A stretch of DNA of 64,000 nt. Origin: Ceratopteris richardii. Its lineage: Eukaryota; Streptophyta; Polypodiopsida; Polypodiales; Pteridaceae. Positions 32,697 to 43,420 of the stretch are shown here, one piece after another. Location: positions 60,365,324-60,429,323 of the forward strand of contig CM035422.1 in NCBI GenBank assembly GCA_020310875.1, read 5' to 3'. A program made the position numbers and the translations under genes. The notes beneath the pieces are model-generated. The model saw only the letters and a list, made by a program, of their open reading frames with translations. It was not told the DNA's origin and did no database searches. Positions within the stretch are counted from its first letter, which is position 1; every line of letters begins with the position of its first letter.

Positions 32697-35600
32697 ATGT
32701 TAACACATGATTCTATATTCTCACAGAATCAGAAGGCAAGACGTAAAATGGCAGAAGCGATAGGTTCGGGCTCACAAGTAGGGATACTTACTGCAGGAAT
32801 TGATGTGGATAGTCTACCTGTGGATGTGCCCCTGACTGAACGACCAGTGGAGATGCAGCACCTTCAGCAACTCCCGGTGCCAGATCCACCTACAGGGATC
32901 ACGGAAAGAGTCCATGCCAATTCTCATTGGTTCAATGGCATGCCAGGTCCATTAGGAGAGGCCAAGTATATCTGGGAGTCTAAGTGCGAGTATGACAGAT
33001 CATGGGTGCGATTCCAATTTTTCTCCAAGGAGTTCGAGACTTTACAGAACACCGAGGATCTCCAGACCATATGGCAGCGAGCAGGGTTGGCAGAATATTT
33101 TGAAGCCCCACTACCTAAACCCGATCTTCTCCGATGTTACTATTTGGTCTCCACCTTACAAGCTAATGAAGATAAGGACAAACCCGGATCATTTGTTCTC
33201 CCCTCATTGCTGGGCAACAACGAGTTGAAGAGGTTTGAACTTACTGTGGAGTTGGTAAGCGACGCTTTGAATATGCATGGTACGCATGTACCCTCTGAAA
33301 AGGATGCTCTTGTTCCCACTAACATGAAGGATAGGAAACTATTGAAGCTGAAAGACATGGCAGCACTCACCCCAAATGTGTCCATCCCTCTCCGCATGTG
33401 TATGCAACATTTCGCCTTTCCCGGCCAAGACCGATTCACACAACCACACAAGAAGATCTGGTTCGCTCTCTACTTAGCGGAAGCAGGTGCGTTACCCATT
33501 AAGCTACCAGTATGGATTATAGATCAGTTGTATGAAGCAAACAAACGGGCTTCTAGGAAATTAGTGGTGAACGGATGCTGTGCAATCACACGCATCATTT
33601 ATCGATGCCTAGCATATGATGTCCCCATTGAACGTGCCTTAACTTGGGCACAATTACAAATGTTTAAAAGGCTCAAGACGTCCACACATCAATCCAAGTG
33701 CATGAGGGGTGCGATCCCTTGTGTCCAGACAAGGGAAGTCCTGACTACTCCTGAGGCATCACCACTAAGGGAGGCCACGGTACCTCCCTTCACCATCAGG
33801 ATACCCAGATCGGAATCTGACACTACGACACAAGCTACCCCATCGGCTCCTCCTGTTCCACCTGAATTCGAATTTGCTGCCACTGGAGATGCTGAAGGAC
33901 TGGACCCCCAGGATTTCGAAGCATTCCTACAAAGCACACAATTCTCTGATGTGGAGTTTTATTCAGAGGCAGAGGAGCAGGGCACATCCTCACGAAGAAG
34001 AAGAAAGCCTACAGACGGTCGACATGTACATTGGAGTGACGCTCAGCAAAGTCAACAACACGGACACCCGGAAGAAGAAGAAGCGTATGAAGAAGAGACC
34101 ACTGAAGCCCCAGCCTACACAGCAGAACTCCGAAGGCTGTATCAGGTTATGGAAAGAGTGCAATCGCAGCAACTACTCACTGAACAGAGCAGCAGAGTAC
34201 TTATGACTCAGTTGTTGGAAGAAGCGGGAGTTGACTCAGAGTACAGGGAAGGTCTCTTATTGATGGCAGAAACATATGGAGTAGTAGAAGCAGTGCGCAC
34301 TGCCATTCAGAGGCCTCCAGTTCAATATGACCCACGAAGGTTCCAGACACGACCTCGCTCAGGTAAGAATATCCAAATTCCCATTACAGTTGCAGAAGAG
34401 CCAACCACTACACCTGAAACTATCAGGACAACCTCCCAAACAGCTAGCCAACAGCACCCAGCCACCCATGAGGAGTCCACCGAACCACTGCCGCCCACTC
34501 CCCCACCATCACCTCCTAGAAGTGAAACAGTGGAAACCACATCGACTACTCAACCCACTGACCCCACCTTCATCTTCCGTACTCCCATCTCTAGTGCCAC
34601 CCTATTTTCTACCTCCGATAACCCGATCTTTGAAGCAAACCCCACCGAACCCCTCCTAGAGCCTGCCCTTGGGCAACCATCCCCAATGCCCTCAGCCATG
34701 GGTCATCCTGACCCTAGATCCACATTCATGGGCTTCCCTGCTACCACGCAACCCTTTCAACCCTTCCCAAATTTACGACCCCAACCCCCGACATCCCTCT
34801 CTCCATTTCTACAATCCCTCCATGACCTCTTTGCTAGGGCTTTTCAACCAGGCTCTCAACCATTCCCTGCCTCTTCAGCTCCCCACCCCACTTCGCATCT
34901 ATTCACCACTTCCACACACACACCACCCACCATCCCAATGTATATGGCAGACCCCACACTCACACCCACTCCTGAAGGCATGGACATTTCACCACCCACG
35001 GCACCTCCACCCACGATTTCACCTCCTCCCATTCCCCCTCCACCAATTTCACCCACACACACAACTTCCGTAGACACATCATTCACTGTCTCCCTTCCCC
35101 AATTCCCTTCCCATGCATCTCCCACGGTAAACACCACCCACTCATCTATAGGAAATGCATTGGACACCATGTTGGCTTGTATATCAAATTTAAGAACAGA
35201 TTACATTCAGCTCCAGCAACAAAACGAACGTCTGCACGAGCACTCAGAGACACTACAGCATCGCCTTGCGGCACTAGAAGAGGAGAACGCTCGCCTCCAC
35301 ACACAGTTCCAAACCCTCCAAGAAGCCCATAACATATTGGAGGTACAGTTACAGAACGTAGATCAGGAAGCGGTGCAGGTGGTAGAAGGTCACCTACGGA
35401 CACAGCTGGAACGCAACTCAAAACTTCAGCGAAATATGGCACTACTCAAACGTCATCTCGCGGCTGCTCAGGAAGAGAATAGACGCCTGCAAATACAAAA
35501 TCAAGAGAACCTGGAGGCAGCTATTGAGAGCACACCGGGGGCACCCATCAGCCCATCCAAGTTTCAAGCAGTGACCCCCGATAATATCAAGATTATATTG

Positions 35601-37001
35601 GAAGATTATGCCATGCTGCTCGAAGCACATGATAAGCTATCGGAGGAGCTGGGACAACTGAAGCAGGAACACCAACAAGGACCAACAGCAGCCCCTCCAA
35701 CCACCCCCTCTGCGGCTTCACTTCTCACAGATGCAGAGGCCATAAAAGATCTCCAGAAACAGGTCATTGAATTGCAAACATGCCTACTACAATATGAGAG
35801 ACCATCTTCCCCTCCAGAGGCTCCCACGGACGAAGAAGTTGTGCAAATTCCTGTGGAACAAACATTTGACGAAGAATACGATCCGCAACCATTCCCAGGA
35901 GGCCAACAAACAGAAGAAGCGCAGGACACATTCGAGGCACCACGGCCCCCATGGCTACGTCAAGTGGAGGAAATCGGGACTTCGCACGAAGAGCGCACAG
36001 TAGTGCAAAATCAGGCCATGAGGGTCATAGAGGAAACTGTGCTTCAATCAGCTTACTTTAAGAACCTGTCATCGAGACGCCTGATTCTCTCATCTGAACT
36101 CCAATACAGGCCGTATTATATTATTTTTGCTGATTATAATGCAGAAATACAAAGAGTCACGGGTCAGATTCCTACTTTTGCGACCCAATTTCAACCCGAA
36201 GACCTTCCTCCAGAGGTGCAAAAAGGTAAAATTCGTCAACCAACATGGCGGCAGAAACTTTTAGAGACCTATCCAGAAATGCTACGCACATGGAACAACG
36301 CGCCTTTGCACCTCTTGTACAACCCATGCTACGGTCCAGTTCCCCGCCGCAGGTCGTGGAAGGCGTTCAATATCAAGGTACAGAACAATGCGCAATGCAA
36401 GGAATGGCTGAACTACCCGTACATTGCGCCACCACAGGGACCACCGTCAGTAGCATATATGATGGGGACCATTCGCCACTGGATGCCGCGCTTGAAGCCC
36501 ATGCAAGATGTAGCAGCGCAAATGATGCTTAAAATCTTAGATATGATGCAAGTAGTGCTGAAGACCTTTAGAAATGCAGCCGCACCACAGGTACGTCTTC
36601 CGGGGTTTAGCAATGGAAATTACGACTTGGTGTATGACATGAGCACCACCCCCAGTATTCGTGTGGCTTACGCTTGGCATGCACGCATCAAATACCTCCC
36701 CGCCTGCTACAAACAGACCTTCGAAGAAATGTTCAGATCAGGTTTCTGGGAGTATCACTCGGAGGTTTTCGCACCAAAGCCAACACATCTGCTCCAACTG
36801 TTTGCTTGTGAACAAGCAATGTATTCAGAGTACTACACCACCCCGCAACCAGAGACCCCTGGTGCAATCAATTGGGAGGCATTGGAAGCCAATCTAGCAA
36901 GAGGCTTAAGGATAGGAGAACATGAACTGGCCACCAATGTCATCCAATATTACATCGACCACCCGCGAGAACAAAGGTCTGTCAGGGGCGACAGACGCTA
37001 G
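32697..37001 (+). CDS. Gypsy ORF3: large protein of unknown function in the env-like position
   Basis: 1434 codons without a stop. ATG 32697 is the first; ATG 32748 (MAEAIGSGSQ) is a plausible alternative. Residues about 1-340: globular, rich in conserved-looking aromatic stretches (ANSHWFNGMPGPLGEAKYIW), reminiscent of the plant-transposon domain found in Athila-type elements, though I cannot prove this. About 350-815: Pro/Thr/Ser-rich, low complexity. About 820-940: long coiled coil with heptads (NERLHEHSETLQHRLAALEE). About 1100-1434: second globular part (PYYIIFADYN, PEMLRTWNNAPLHLLYNPCY). No signal peptide or membrane helix is seen, so a classical envelope is unlikely. Intact length in a recently moved element suggests it is needed. 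The stop codon abuts the polypurine tract. Confidence 0.88.
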   Translation: MLTHDSIFSQNQKARRKMAEAIGSGSQVGILTAGIDVDSLPVDVPLTERPVEMQHLQQLPVPDPPTGITERVHANSHWFNGMPGPLGEAKYIWESKCEYDRSWVRFQFFSKEFETLQNTEDLQTIWQRAGLAEYFEAPLPKPDLLRCYYLVSTLQANEDKDKPGSFVLPSLLGNNELKRFELTVELVSDALNMHGTHVPSEKDALVPTNMKDRKLLKLKDMAALTPNVSIPLRMCMQHFAFPGQDRFTQPHKKIWFALYLAEAGALPIKLPVWIIDQLYEANKRASRKLVVNGCCAITRIIYRCLAYDVPIERALTWAQLQMFKRLKTSTHQSKCMRGAIPCVQTREVLTTPEASPLREATVPPFTIRIPRSESDTTTQATPSAPPVPPEFEFAATGDAEGLDPQDFEAFLQSTQFSDVEFYSEAEEQGTSSRRRRKPTDGRHVHWSDAQQSQQHGHPEEEEAYEEETTEAPAYTAELRRLYQVMERVQSQQLLTEQSSRVLMTQLLEEAGVDSEYREGLLLMAETYGVVEAVRTAIQRPPVQYDPRRFQTRPRSGKNIQIPITVAEEPTTTPETIRTTSQTASQQHPATHEESTEPLPPTPPPSPPRSETVETTSTTQPTDPTFIFRTPISSATLFSTSDNPIFEANPTEPLLEPALGQPSPMPSAMGHPDPRSTFMGFPATTQPFQPFPNLRPQPPTSLSPFLQSLHDLFARAFQPGSQPFPASSAPHPTSHLFTTSTHTPPTIPMYMADPTLTPTPEGMDISPPTAPPPTISPPPIPPPPISPTHTTSVDTSFTVSLPQFPSHASPTVNTTHSSIGNALDTMLACISNLRTDYIQLQQQNERLHEHSETLQHRLAALEEENARLHTQFQTLQEAHNILEVQLQNVDQEAVQVVEGHLRTQLERNSKLQRNMALLKRHLAAAQEENRRLQIQNQENLEAAIESTPGAPISPSKFQAVTPDNIKIILEDYAMLLEAHDKLSEELGQLKQEHQQGPTAAPPTTPSAASLLTDAEAIKDLQKQVIELQTCLLQYERPSSPPEAPTDEEVVQIPVEQTFDEEYDPQPFPGGQQTEEAQDTFEAPRPPWLRQVEEIGTSHEERTVVQNQAMRVIEETVLQSAYFKNLSSRRLILSSELQYRPYYIIFADYNAEIQRVTGQIPTFATQFQPEDLPPEVQKGKIRQPTWRQKLLETYPEMLRTWNNAPLHLLYNPCYGPVPRRRSWKAFNIKVQNNAQCKEWLNYPYIAPPQGPPSVAYMMGTIRHWMPRLKPMQDVAAQMMLKILDMMQVVLKTFRNAAAPQVRLPGFSNGNYDLVYDMSTTPSIRVAYAWHARIKYLPACYKQTFEEMFRSGFWEYHSEVFAPKPTHLLQLFACEQAMYSEYYTTPQPETPGAINWEALEANLARGLRIGEHELATNVIQYYIDHPREQRSVRGDRR

Positions 37002-37012
37002 GAAGGGGGGAG
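37000..37012 (+). other. Polypurine tract of the gypsy element
   Basis: AGGAAGGGGGGAG lies immediately before the 3' LTR and overlaps the last bases of the ORF3 stop codon. Confidence 0.9.
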
Positions 37013-37579
37013 TGTTGGCACACAAAGCAACAAAGGAATCATGCACAATACGGCAACAAGGCCAGATCATTTTTTCCCATGGATTATGTACAACTCAAGT
37101 GATTTTAATCACTACACAAACATTGTAAATCCCGTTTTTGGTAGATTAGACTCCATTTTGTGCAAGCCGAGGAGTCCTCGAGCTTGAGGAGTATTAGAAG
37201 TACCATCGTACCAATTTTAATAATTTTTAGACTTCGTTTGAGCCCTCAAATAAGCCCTGGAACCTAATTTTTAACTAGGCCGGACACTAGGTCTGGACAG
37301 GGCCAAAACTAGTCAAAAACTATAAAAAGAGCTAGAGAGCTCATTTTTGGGGGACATTGTAATTGAAACGAACTTGTAAGAGCTTTTGAAAGTAATCTAA
37401 AGAACTCCATTGATCCTTCCTCTTTGTCTTGCCGTGTGTGCGCGTGTGTGTGTATGTGTGTGCATGCTTGTGTGCTTCTCACTCACGCACTTGTGCCGCC
37501 ACTTGCTCGAGGTCTTCATACCATCCTCACGTCTTCCCGGATTGACATTAAAGGAGGTGCTACTCATCACTGAGCTACA
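37013..37579 (+). repeat. 3' LTR of the gypsy element
   Basis: 567 bp, TGTTGG to CTACA, followed by ACATA at 37580-37584, which repeats 20670-20674. Confidence 0.97.
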
Positions 37580-37590
37580 ACATATCTCAC

Positions 37591-38720
37591 CTTATGTCCT
37601 TGAATATTGAATTTGGATTGAGTTAGTCCTTCAAACCCCATAATCATCAAGTGTTCTCTCAGATTAGCCAAGGTCCAATGATTATTCAGTCAAATAGTTT
37701 CTATTTCATTATTGGGCAATCTAAGCTTTATTTCAAATGAATGTAAAGATCCCTCTGAACTTTGAAATGGTATCCATTTGCCAAGTTTGCACAACCAACG
37801 ATCATAGTAGAATCTGATGTATAATGAAGTACGTTGTTTCAAATATCGAAATCCTATACCTGTTCCACCTATTTTACAAAGATATTTATCACCTTTTGCA
37901 ATTCCTTCTACCAAACCCCAATCTTCACCAAGAAGACTTTCGACTTGCTCATGTGTGATATCTTTACACATGAACATGGTGGAAGTCGCTTGGAATGAGA
38001 ATCCTTGGAATAAATATACAAACCAATGAATGGGAAAAGACCAGTGCAAACCTTACAGACCTAGACACTTCTATGAATTTCAAAGAGTTATGTATATCCA
38101 TTACCATCTTTTGCTTCAAAGATGATACGGACCATATATTAGGTTTTGGCCACTCCAAGCTAAGATTACTTCAATTCTCTCTAACCTTCCAAAACCATTC
38201 ATTGTAGAGGGTACAACATATCTATGTGTGTAAAAGAAAACTCTATCATGGTAAAGTTGAGCAAGAGATATTTTTGGAAAGACTAGTGCACCAACATCTC
38301 CATGCAATGCCTGGAAAGTACCTGTAAGACTATGAAGTGGTTGCTCTTCCACCAAAGTAGAAGGAAATATATCTGAAACAAACAAAAACATATCTAAATA
38401 GTTCAGAAATATATCCGACACAAGAAAACATAAAATCTTGTAGAGTAATACTTACAATTCACAGGATATCTCATTCTACTAGAGTTTTCAAGTTTCATAG
38501 TTGCCATTGTAAAAACATGTTGTACAATAGCAACCATCCCATTGTCTCTGTGCTTTTTGAAGCCAAGTAACTTTTCCTTCCAATGAAGATCTAAGTTTCC
38601 ACGATCTCTAAGTCGATGAGGCCCAACTCTAGAGGGTTGCATGTACACCCATGCACCTTTGGAGTACTCATGTGATAGCCACTGTCCATCTGTGGCTTTG
38701 ATATTGTGACATCTTAATGT
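37591..38720 (-). pseudogene. Unrecognised (-) gene, exon pieces with an 83-bp intron
   Basis: On the - strand an open frame runs from about 38720 (DEILTLRCHNIKATDGQW, then WVYMQPSRVGPHRLRDRG) to a donor GTAAGT at 38455. An intron 38455-38373 ends TTTGTTTGTTTCAG, and the frame resumes in phase (IFPSTLVEEQPLHSLTGTFQ, then FPKISLAQLYHDRVFFYTHR) up to TGA at 38116. A further piece, 38049-37690, is open in another frame (KDITHEQVESLLGEDWG, FRYLKQRTSLYIRFYYDRW); a weak donor near 38140 and an acceptor at about 38010 could connect them. A TGA at about 37690 precedes a last stretch ending at donor GTGAG 37590. I recognise no family. Clean splice sites argue for a former host gene; the breaks suggest it is dead. 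Confidence 0.5.
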
Positions 38721-40350
38721 GAGGATTTCATCTTTTGGTCACCTAGAAGCTTTAGCTATTGCCATTGAAGCTAAAGGTCTTCAAGCTACAACAGTAATTC
38801 GAGATAGGAGATGCAGGTAGGTTGGAGTGTAGAAACAGGACCTTTAATGGTGTGCTACAGAGTGAAAGTAGTGGGAAAAGATGACTTTTTGGGACCTGGG
38901 TATGAAAATGTGAGGTTCAGGAGGGAAATAACTCTTTTTTGAGTATTTTTGAAAAAAACCCATTTTTTTGAGCTCAAAACATGCACGGATTTTGAATTTG
39001 AGGTCAAAAAGAGTACTTTTGACCCTAAAAAGTAATGGGGGGTCCATTTTCATGTGTTATGATGAGTTTTTGAACTTTTTAGAAATTTTGAATTTTTGGG
39101 CCCAACTGAGTTACGAGATTCCTTCTCTCTCCAGAGGCAGCTCATTAAATAAGGGAGAAATATGTCCCCTCTTCCCCCTTCAGCCTAGTATTTTATAGGG
39201 CATAGACTGTGGCCACCACCCTCTTTTGATTGGTCCATCACTAATCACTCCTTAATCTAAAAGGCCCATTCAGGGTTCATTTTTTCCCCTAATGTTATAA
39301 GGTACTTTGTAACATCATAACCTACATCCGCGATCACCAAGATGGGTAAGAAGGGTAAAGAGGATGCAGAAAGAGATGAAAGAGAATATGGGAAAATGGG
39401 CAAACTATGACCCAAACGAGCATCCAAATGATGAATAAAGAGGGTTCTCCCAATAAGTGGAGAAGCTCAGGGCACCACCACCACCACTAGCAAAGTTTCC
39501 AAAATCACCAAAAAAAAACCAACAATTCCTCCAACTAGAGCTTTAATACCACATAGAGAGTACACATGCAGAAGTAAAATGAAATGAAGAATGTACTTAC
39601 CACATGAAAACAGTTTGAGACTCAAAGTGAGAAAACCATGAAGTGGATAAACTCACATAGATTAGAGTGAGCTTGCAAAGAGTATGAAGCATGGTCTCCA
39701 GGATTCTAGCCAAATACAAAGTGGGGGAGAGGTCCTCCTTATATAGAGTTGGAGGAGTCCAAAGTACATCATATGTGGGATAATTTTTGTTGAAAGAGAA
39801 TGAGTACAAGGTAGAACCAAATGGCTGAGCACCCAAATACAACTAGATACAACTAAATAAATTTGAAATGGAATGTCTCCTAGACACAAAATGGAGATTC
39901 GCTCATACGGATACAAAAATAAATAGAATAGAAATCATGTCATCACCATGTTTACCGTTTTTCTTTTTGCTTCTATAAAAAATTTGCAATAGGTACATAT
40001 GTTGTTATGCTGATGAGAATGTTTATCCGAAATCATTTGTCTCACAAAAAGGAATCTCATTATTCTAAATTGTATACCAATGAACATTGCGTGGTATGAA
40101 AAAACCAAGAATTTTGGAAAGATGTTGTACCGAATTTAATTTTGAACGAAAAATGCATAATAAAAAATCACACGATCTACAGTAATGATTGAGCATCATG
40201 TACACAACCATAGTTATTTTTATACTTATTATTTTTCCTATTTTTATACTAGTTCATAATTTGAAACTTCTGTTGCAAAACAAGATTAAGATTTAAAAAC
40301 AAGGAAAAAATACAACGATTAGGGAAAATCGACAAAGAAGGTTTATAATT
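38721..40350. other. Intergenic DNA upstream of the unrecognised gene
   Basis: AT-rich with T-run-rich segments (38930-39080) and no recognisable domain. Small - strand ORFs at 39597-39916 have no motif. Nothing firm was seen. Confidence 0.45.
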
Positions 40351-41012
40351 TCTTCATCCTCTTTGTGGGTAGCCACGACTTTTCAATAGGACACTACATG
40401 GGTTGTTTGCTGAAGTTGACCATGCATCTTTCTTTCTAGATCTTCAGAAGTGCTTCATCCCTAATGGCATTCCATTAAGAAACAAACAACCGATTGCTTC
40501 CCCAAGAAGAGCTTGCTTGCTTCTAGTTAGCTTGATTAGGCAATAACCAGAGCCTTGTTGATGCATTGCCAAGTTGGAAGCTCTCAAGGAATGAAAAGAA
40601 AAGGTGTCCCAATTCTTCCTTATGTGTCCACCAAGGGGAGCAGCAAAGATTTTACTAGCTTTTACATTGGTCTAAATGGATCTCCCTATAAAGAATATCC
40701 CACATCAACTCCTATTTTTTATTTTGAATAATAAAGTGCCATAAGTCCTTGAACTTGAATTCCCATTTGATGCACAAGAAGCCACAAACTCCTGCTTCCT
40801 AAGAGAGTGATGGAATTCTAGTTTTCTTTGGATTCTCAGATTATCCTCCATCTTATTGCCACATCTCCATGTCAACCTTGCAAAGTACGGGGGGCTCCTA
40901 ACCTAGCATGAAGTTGGACAAAGAGATGTCCCATGTTAGGAACTCTTCTATGATTAGCCCTTGTCCCACACACACATGGAATGGTCTTTGTAGACCAATG
41001 TCTAACACTTTC
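40350..41012 (-). repeat. Probable 3' LTR of the chromovirus remnant
   Basis: On the - strand a purine tract (AGAAGGGGGAGAAAG, about 41013-41028) is followed at 41012 by TGTTAGACATTGGTC, an LTR-like start. About 56 bp from there resemble the region starting at 46889 on the same strand. The lower boundary was not resolved. Confidence 0.55.
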
Positions 41013-41040
41013 TCCCCCTTCTAAAGATCATTATCCTCAA

Positions 41041-41135
41041 TGATGAATGAGGGAAAGTACTTGCAAATGTGATCTTCTGATTCCCAAGTAGAATTTGTAA
41101 GCACGAATCCTCTCCAAGCTAGTAGATACTCCTAG
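41041..41135 (-). pseudogene. Chromodomain-like C-terminus of the chromovirus integrase
   Basis: YLLAWRGFVLTNSTWESEDH matches the chromodomain core (YLVKWKGY...TWE). In intact chromoviruses this domain directs integration to marked chromatin. Confidence 0.75.
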
Positions 41136-41139
41136 ATGA

Positions 41140-42130
41140 CATAAATTCTCAATCATTTCAATCTTCAATCAAGTATCCTATCTCGAGAATGATATGTGCC
41201 ATCATTTTCCTACAAAGAAACAATACCCTATTAGATTATCCTCCCTATAAATATACTTTCTAAGTTTATTGGCATGAAATACTGGATGGACTCTGCAATT
41301 TGGAGGAAGATCTAATCGGTATGAAACATCACTAAGCTTCTCAACTAACTCCCAAGAACTCCGAAGCACTAGGACATTTCTTTGGCATTCCTATGGTACT
41401 GGGAAGAGTGGGATTCATGTCATAATTCATCTCAAAAGAATACACTTGTGTCACTTTTAGAAGGAAACTCTACTAAAGGCAAGTAGTTATCCCAATTTGT
41501 CTACCTCTCAGACACATATGCTCTCAACATGTCCTCTAAAATCTCGTTAACCCTCTTGGTATGATCATCTCTCTATGGATGGCTACTACTAATCCTTTGG
41601 AATGAAACTTTTAGTTTGTCAAATACAAACTTCAAGAAGTGCCCTATGAATCTAAGATTCCTATCTGAAACTATGGATGTGGGTAACCCATGCAATCCAA
41701 AGACATGCTAGATAAATAGATCTACTACCTGTGGAGATTCCACTGTCTCCTGTATGGGTATGAAATGAGCCATCTTGCTCAATCTATCTATCACTACTAA
41801 GATAGTATCTCACTTTTTTTGGGTCCATTGTAACCCCACGATGAAATCCATGGATACACACTCCTAGTTCTGTTGTGGAATCTCTAAAGGATGTAAAAGA
41901 CCTGGTGTCTTAACCCTTTTTGTTTTGTTCACTTGAAACATAACTCATTGTTGAACATATGTGTGGACACCTCTAGCTAATCTAGGCCATAGAAATGTTC
42001 TTCTAACAAGATGAATGGTCTTCTCAACACCAGTATGCCCTACATAAGGAACATCATGGTTATCATGCATGGCTTTTTTCTCAAGTCCTGAGAATCTAGC
42101 ACACAATTTTTCCTCTATTTGACTATTCAA
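41140..42130 (-). pseudogene. pol: Integrase of the chromovirus remnant
   Basis: The open piece 42130-41945 contains the HHCC module start (HDVPYVGHTGVEKTIHLVRR, FLWPRLARGVHTYV). Downstream in broken frames: SMDFIVGLQ, VVIDRLSKMAHFIP and LHGLPTSIVSDRNLRF, the first two catalytic Asp regions. Many stops. Confidence 0.82.
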
Positions 42131-42899
42131 TCTCCATTGAGAAATTGAAATATGGACGACTTGTTTGCTTTATTAGGGGAAGAAACAACTAGAACTACCC
42201 CATCTCCTATAATAGAGCCATCAGTGATGGCTCTAATGATTTGAAATAAGTGTGGAACTTCCAAATGGGCTTTCTTTTTTCCTTGAAACAATGAGCTCTA
42301 GAAGTGTAAAGCTCATTTGATTCACTATCTATGATAATGGATCAACTACAATATTCTTTGCCTCTTCTATATAGGATTTCCATGTGAAACTCGTGCATGA
42401 GCTCATCCCAACAAGCATGTCTAGCTTGAAGATATTGCTGACTACAAAAGTACTTGAGTGTATGGTGATTTGTATATACCTTAAAGTCTACAATGCCACT
42501 AGCATCTATCTCTAACTTAAATGGTTTTTATGGATCTACACCTTGAGTATTCGAGCCTCTAAAATGGATTTCTTTAGAGTATGAAAAATTTCTTTCTGCT
42601 CTTGCTTCCATGCAAATTGAGCTTTGCCTTGATGCGAATTCATCATAGGTGCTACTATTGATGAATATGAGGGAATGAATTTTCCATAGAAATCAAAAAG
42701 TCCTAAAATTCATTGTAACTACCCCTCATATTGATGAGTAGGCCAAGATAGAATAATTCAGACCTACGGATCCATCTAAACCCCATTGTCTGATACCACA
42801 TGCCCTAAATACTCTAGCTCTACAAGAAACAACTAAGTGTTATCTGGATTTACAAACAACTAATTTTCTTTAGACTTATTTAACACTGATCCTAAATGA

Positions 42900-43420
42900 A
42901 TTTCATACTCATGTACATACCTACTATATATCAAGAAGTCATCAAAATAATCCACAATAAACTTTCCAATGAATGGTTATAAAATATTATGCATTAACAT
43001 CATGAAAGTAGCAAGTGAATTAGGCAAACCAAATGGCATAACTAAATACTCATAATGTCCGAAGCAAGTCTTGAAAGCTATTTTACATGCATCCTGCTCC
43101 TTAACTCTAATTTGATGATAGCCACTTTTCAAATCTATCTTACTATATACAACTACTCCACCTAGAGCATCAACGAGATCATCTATCATGGGCATGGGAT
43201 ACCTATGTTTGATGGTAATCTTATTGAGTGCTCTATAGTTGAGGCACATCATATAAGCTCCATCTTTCTCCTTTATGAGAAGAATTGATGTTGTAAAGGG
43301 TGAATAGATCAGTTTGATCAGCCCTTTCTCCATATACTCATCCATAACCTTGCACACTTCATTCTCCTCTTGCAAGTTCATTCAAAATGGAAGTTGAGCA
43401 GTGGGACTCCCTCTTGGTGC
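42900..43420 (-). pseudogene. pol: Reverse transcriptase of the chromovirus remnant
   Basis: The open piece 43381-42977 (134 codons) carries RT motifs 1-4: GLIKLIYSPFTTSILLIKEK, MCLNYRALNKITIKHRYPMP, YSKIDLKSGYHQIRV and YLVMPFGLPNSLATF. The YVDD motif follows beyond the stop, near 42940, in degraded form (VDYFDDFLIY-like). Confidence 0.87.

Larger units (their letters stand above)
20675..37579 (+). mobile_element. 16.9-kb Ty3/gypsy retrotransposon with extra domains
   Basis: Complete element: 567-bp LTRs (20675-21241 and 37013-37579) with TG/CA ends and about 2 differences by eye, target duplication ACATA (20670-20674 and 37580-37584), tRNA-Asp primer site, long leader, gag-protease-RT-RNase H ORF, integrase ORF, third ORF, polypurine tract. 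RT before integrase and the YVDD context place it in Ty3/gypsy. The tRNA-Asp primer, large size and extra 3' ORF recall the plant Tat/Athila/Ogre group, and no chromodomain follows the integrase. The extra archaeal-type RNase H known from Tat elements was not seen between RNase H and integrase. Near-identical LTRs mean a very recent insertion, yet pol has one TGA and two compensating frameshifts. Confidence 0.97.

Noticed and set aside
33874-35170. Several overlapping ORFs on both strands inside gypsy ORF3
   Set aside because: They are out-of-frame shadows of the proline-rich region of ORF3.
32697-37001. Envelope protein
   Set aside because: Position fits, but there is no signal peptide, membrane helix or Cys-rich ectodomain; Pro-rich and coiled-coil content points elsewhere.
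39331-39411. Short Lys-rich ORF starting MGKKGKED
   Set aside because: Only about 26 codons, no conserved motif and no gene context.
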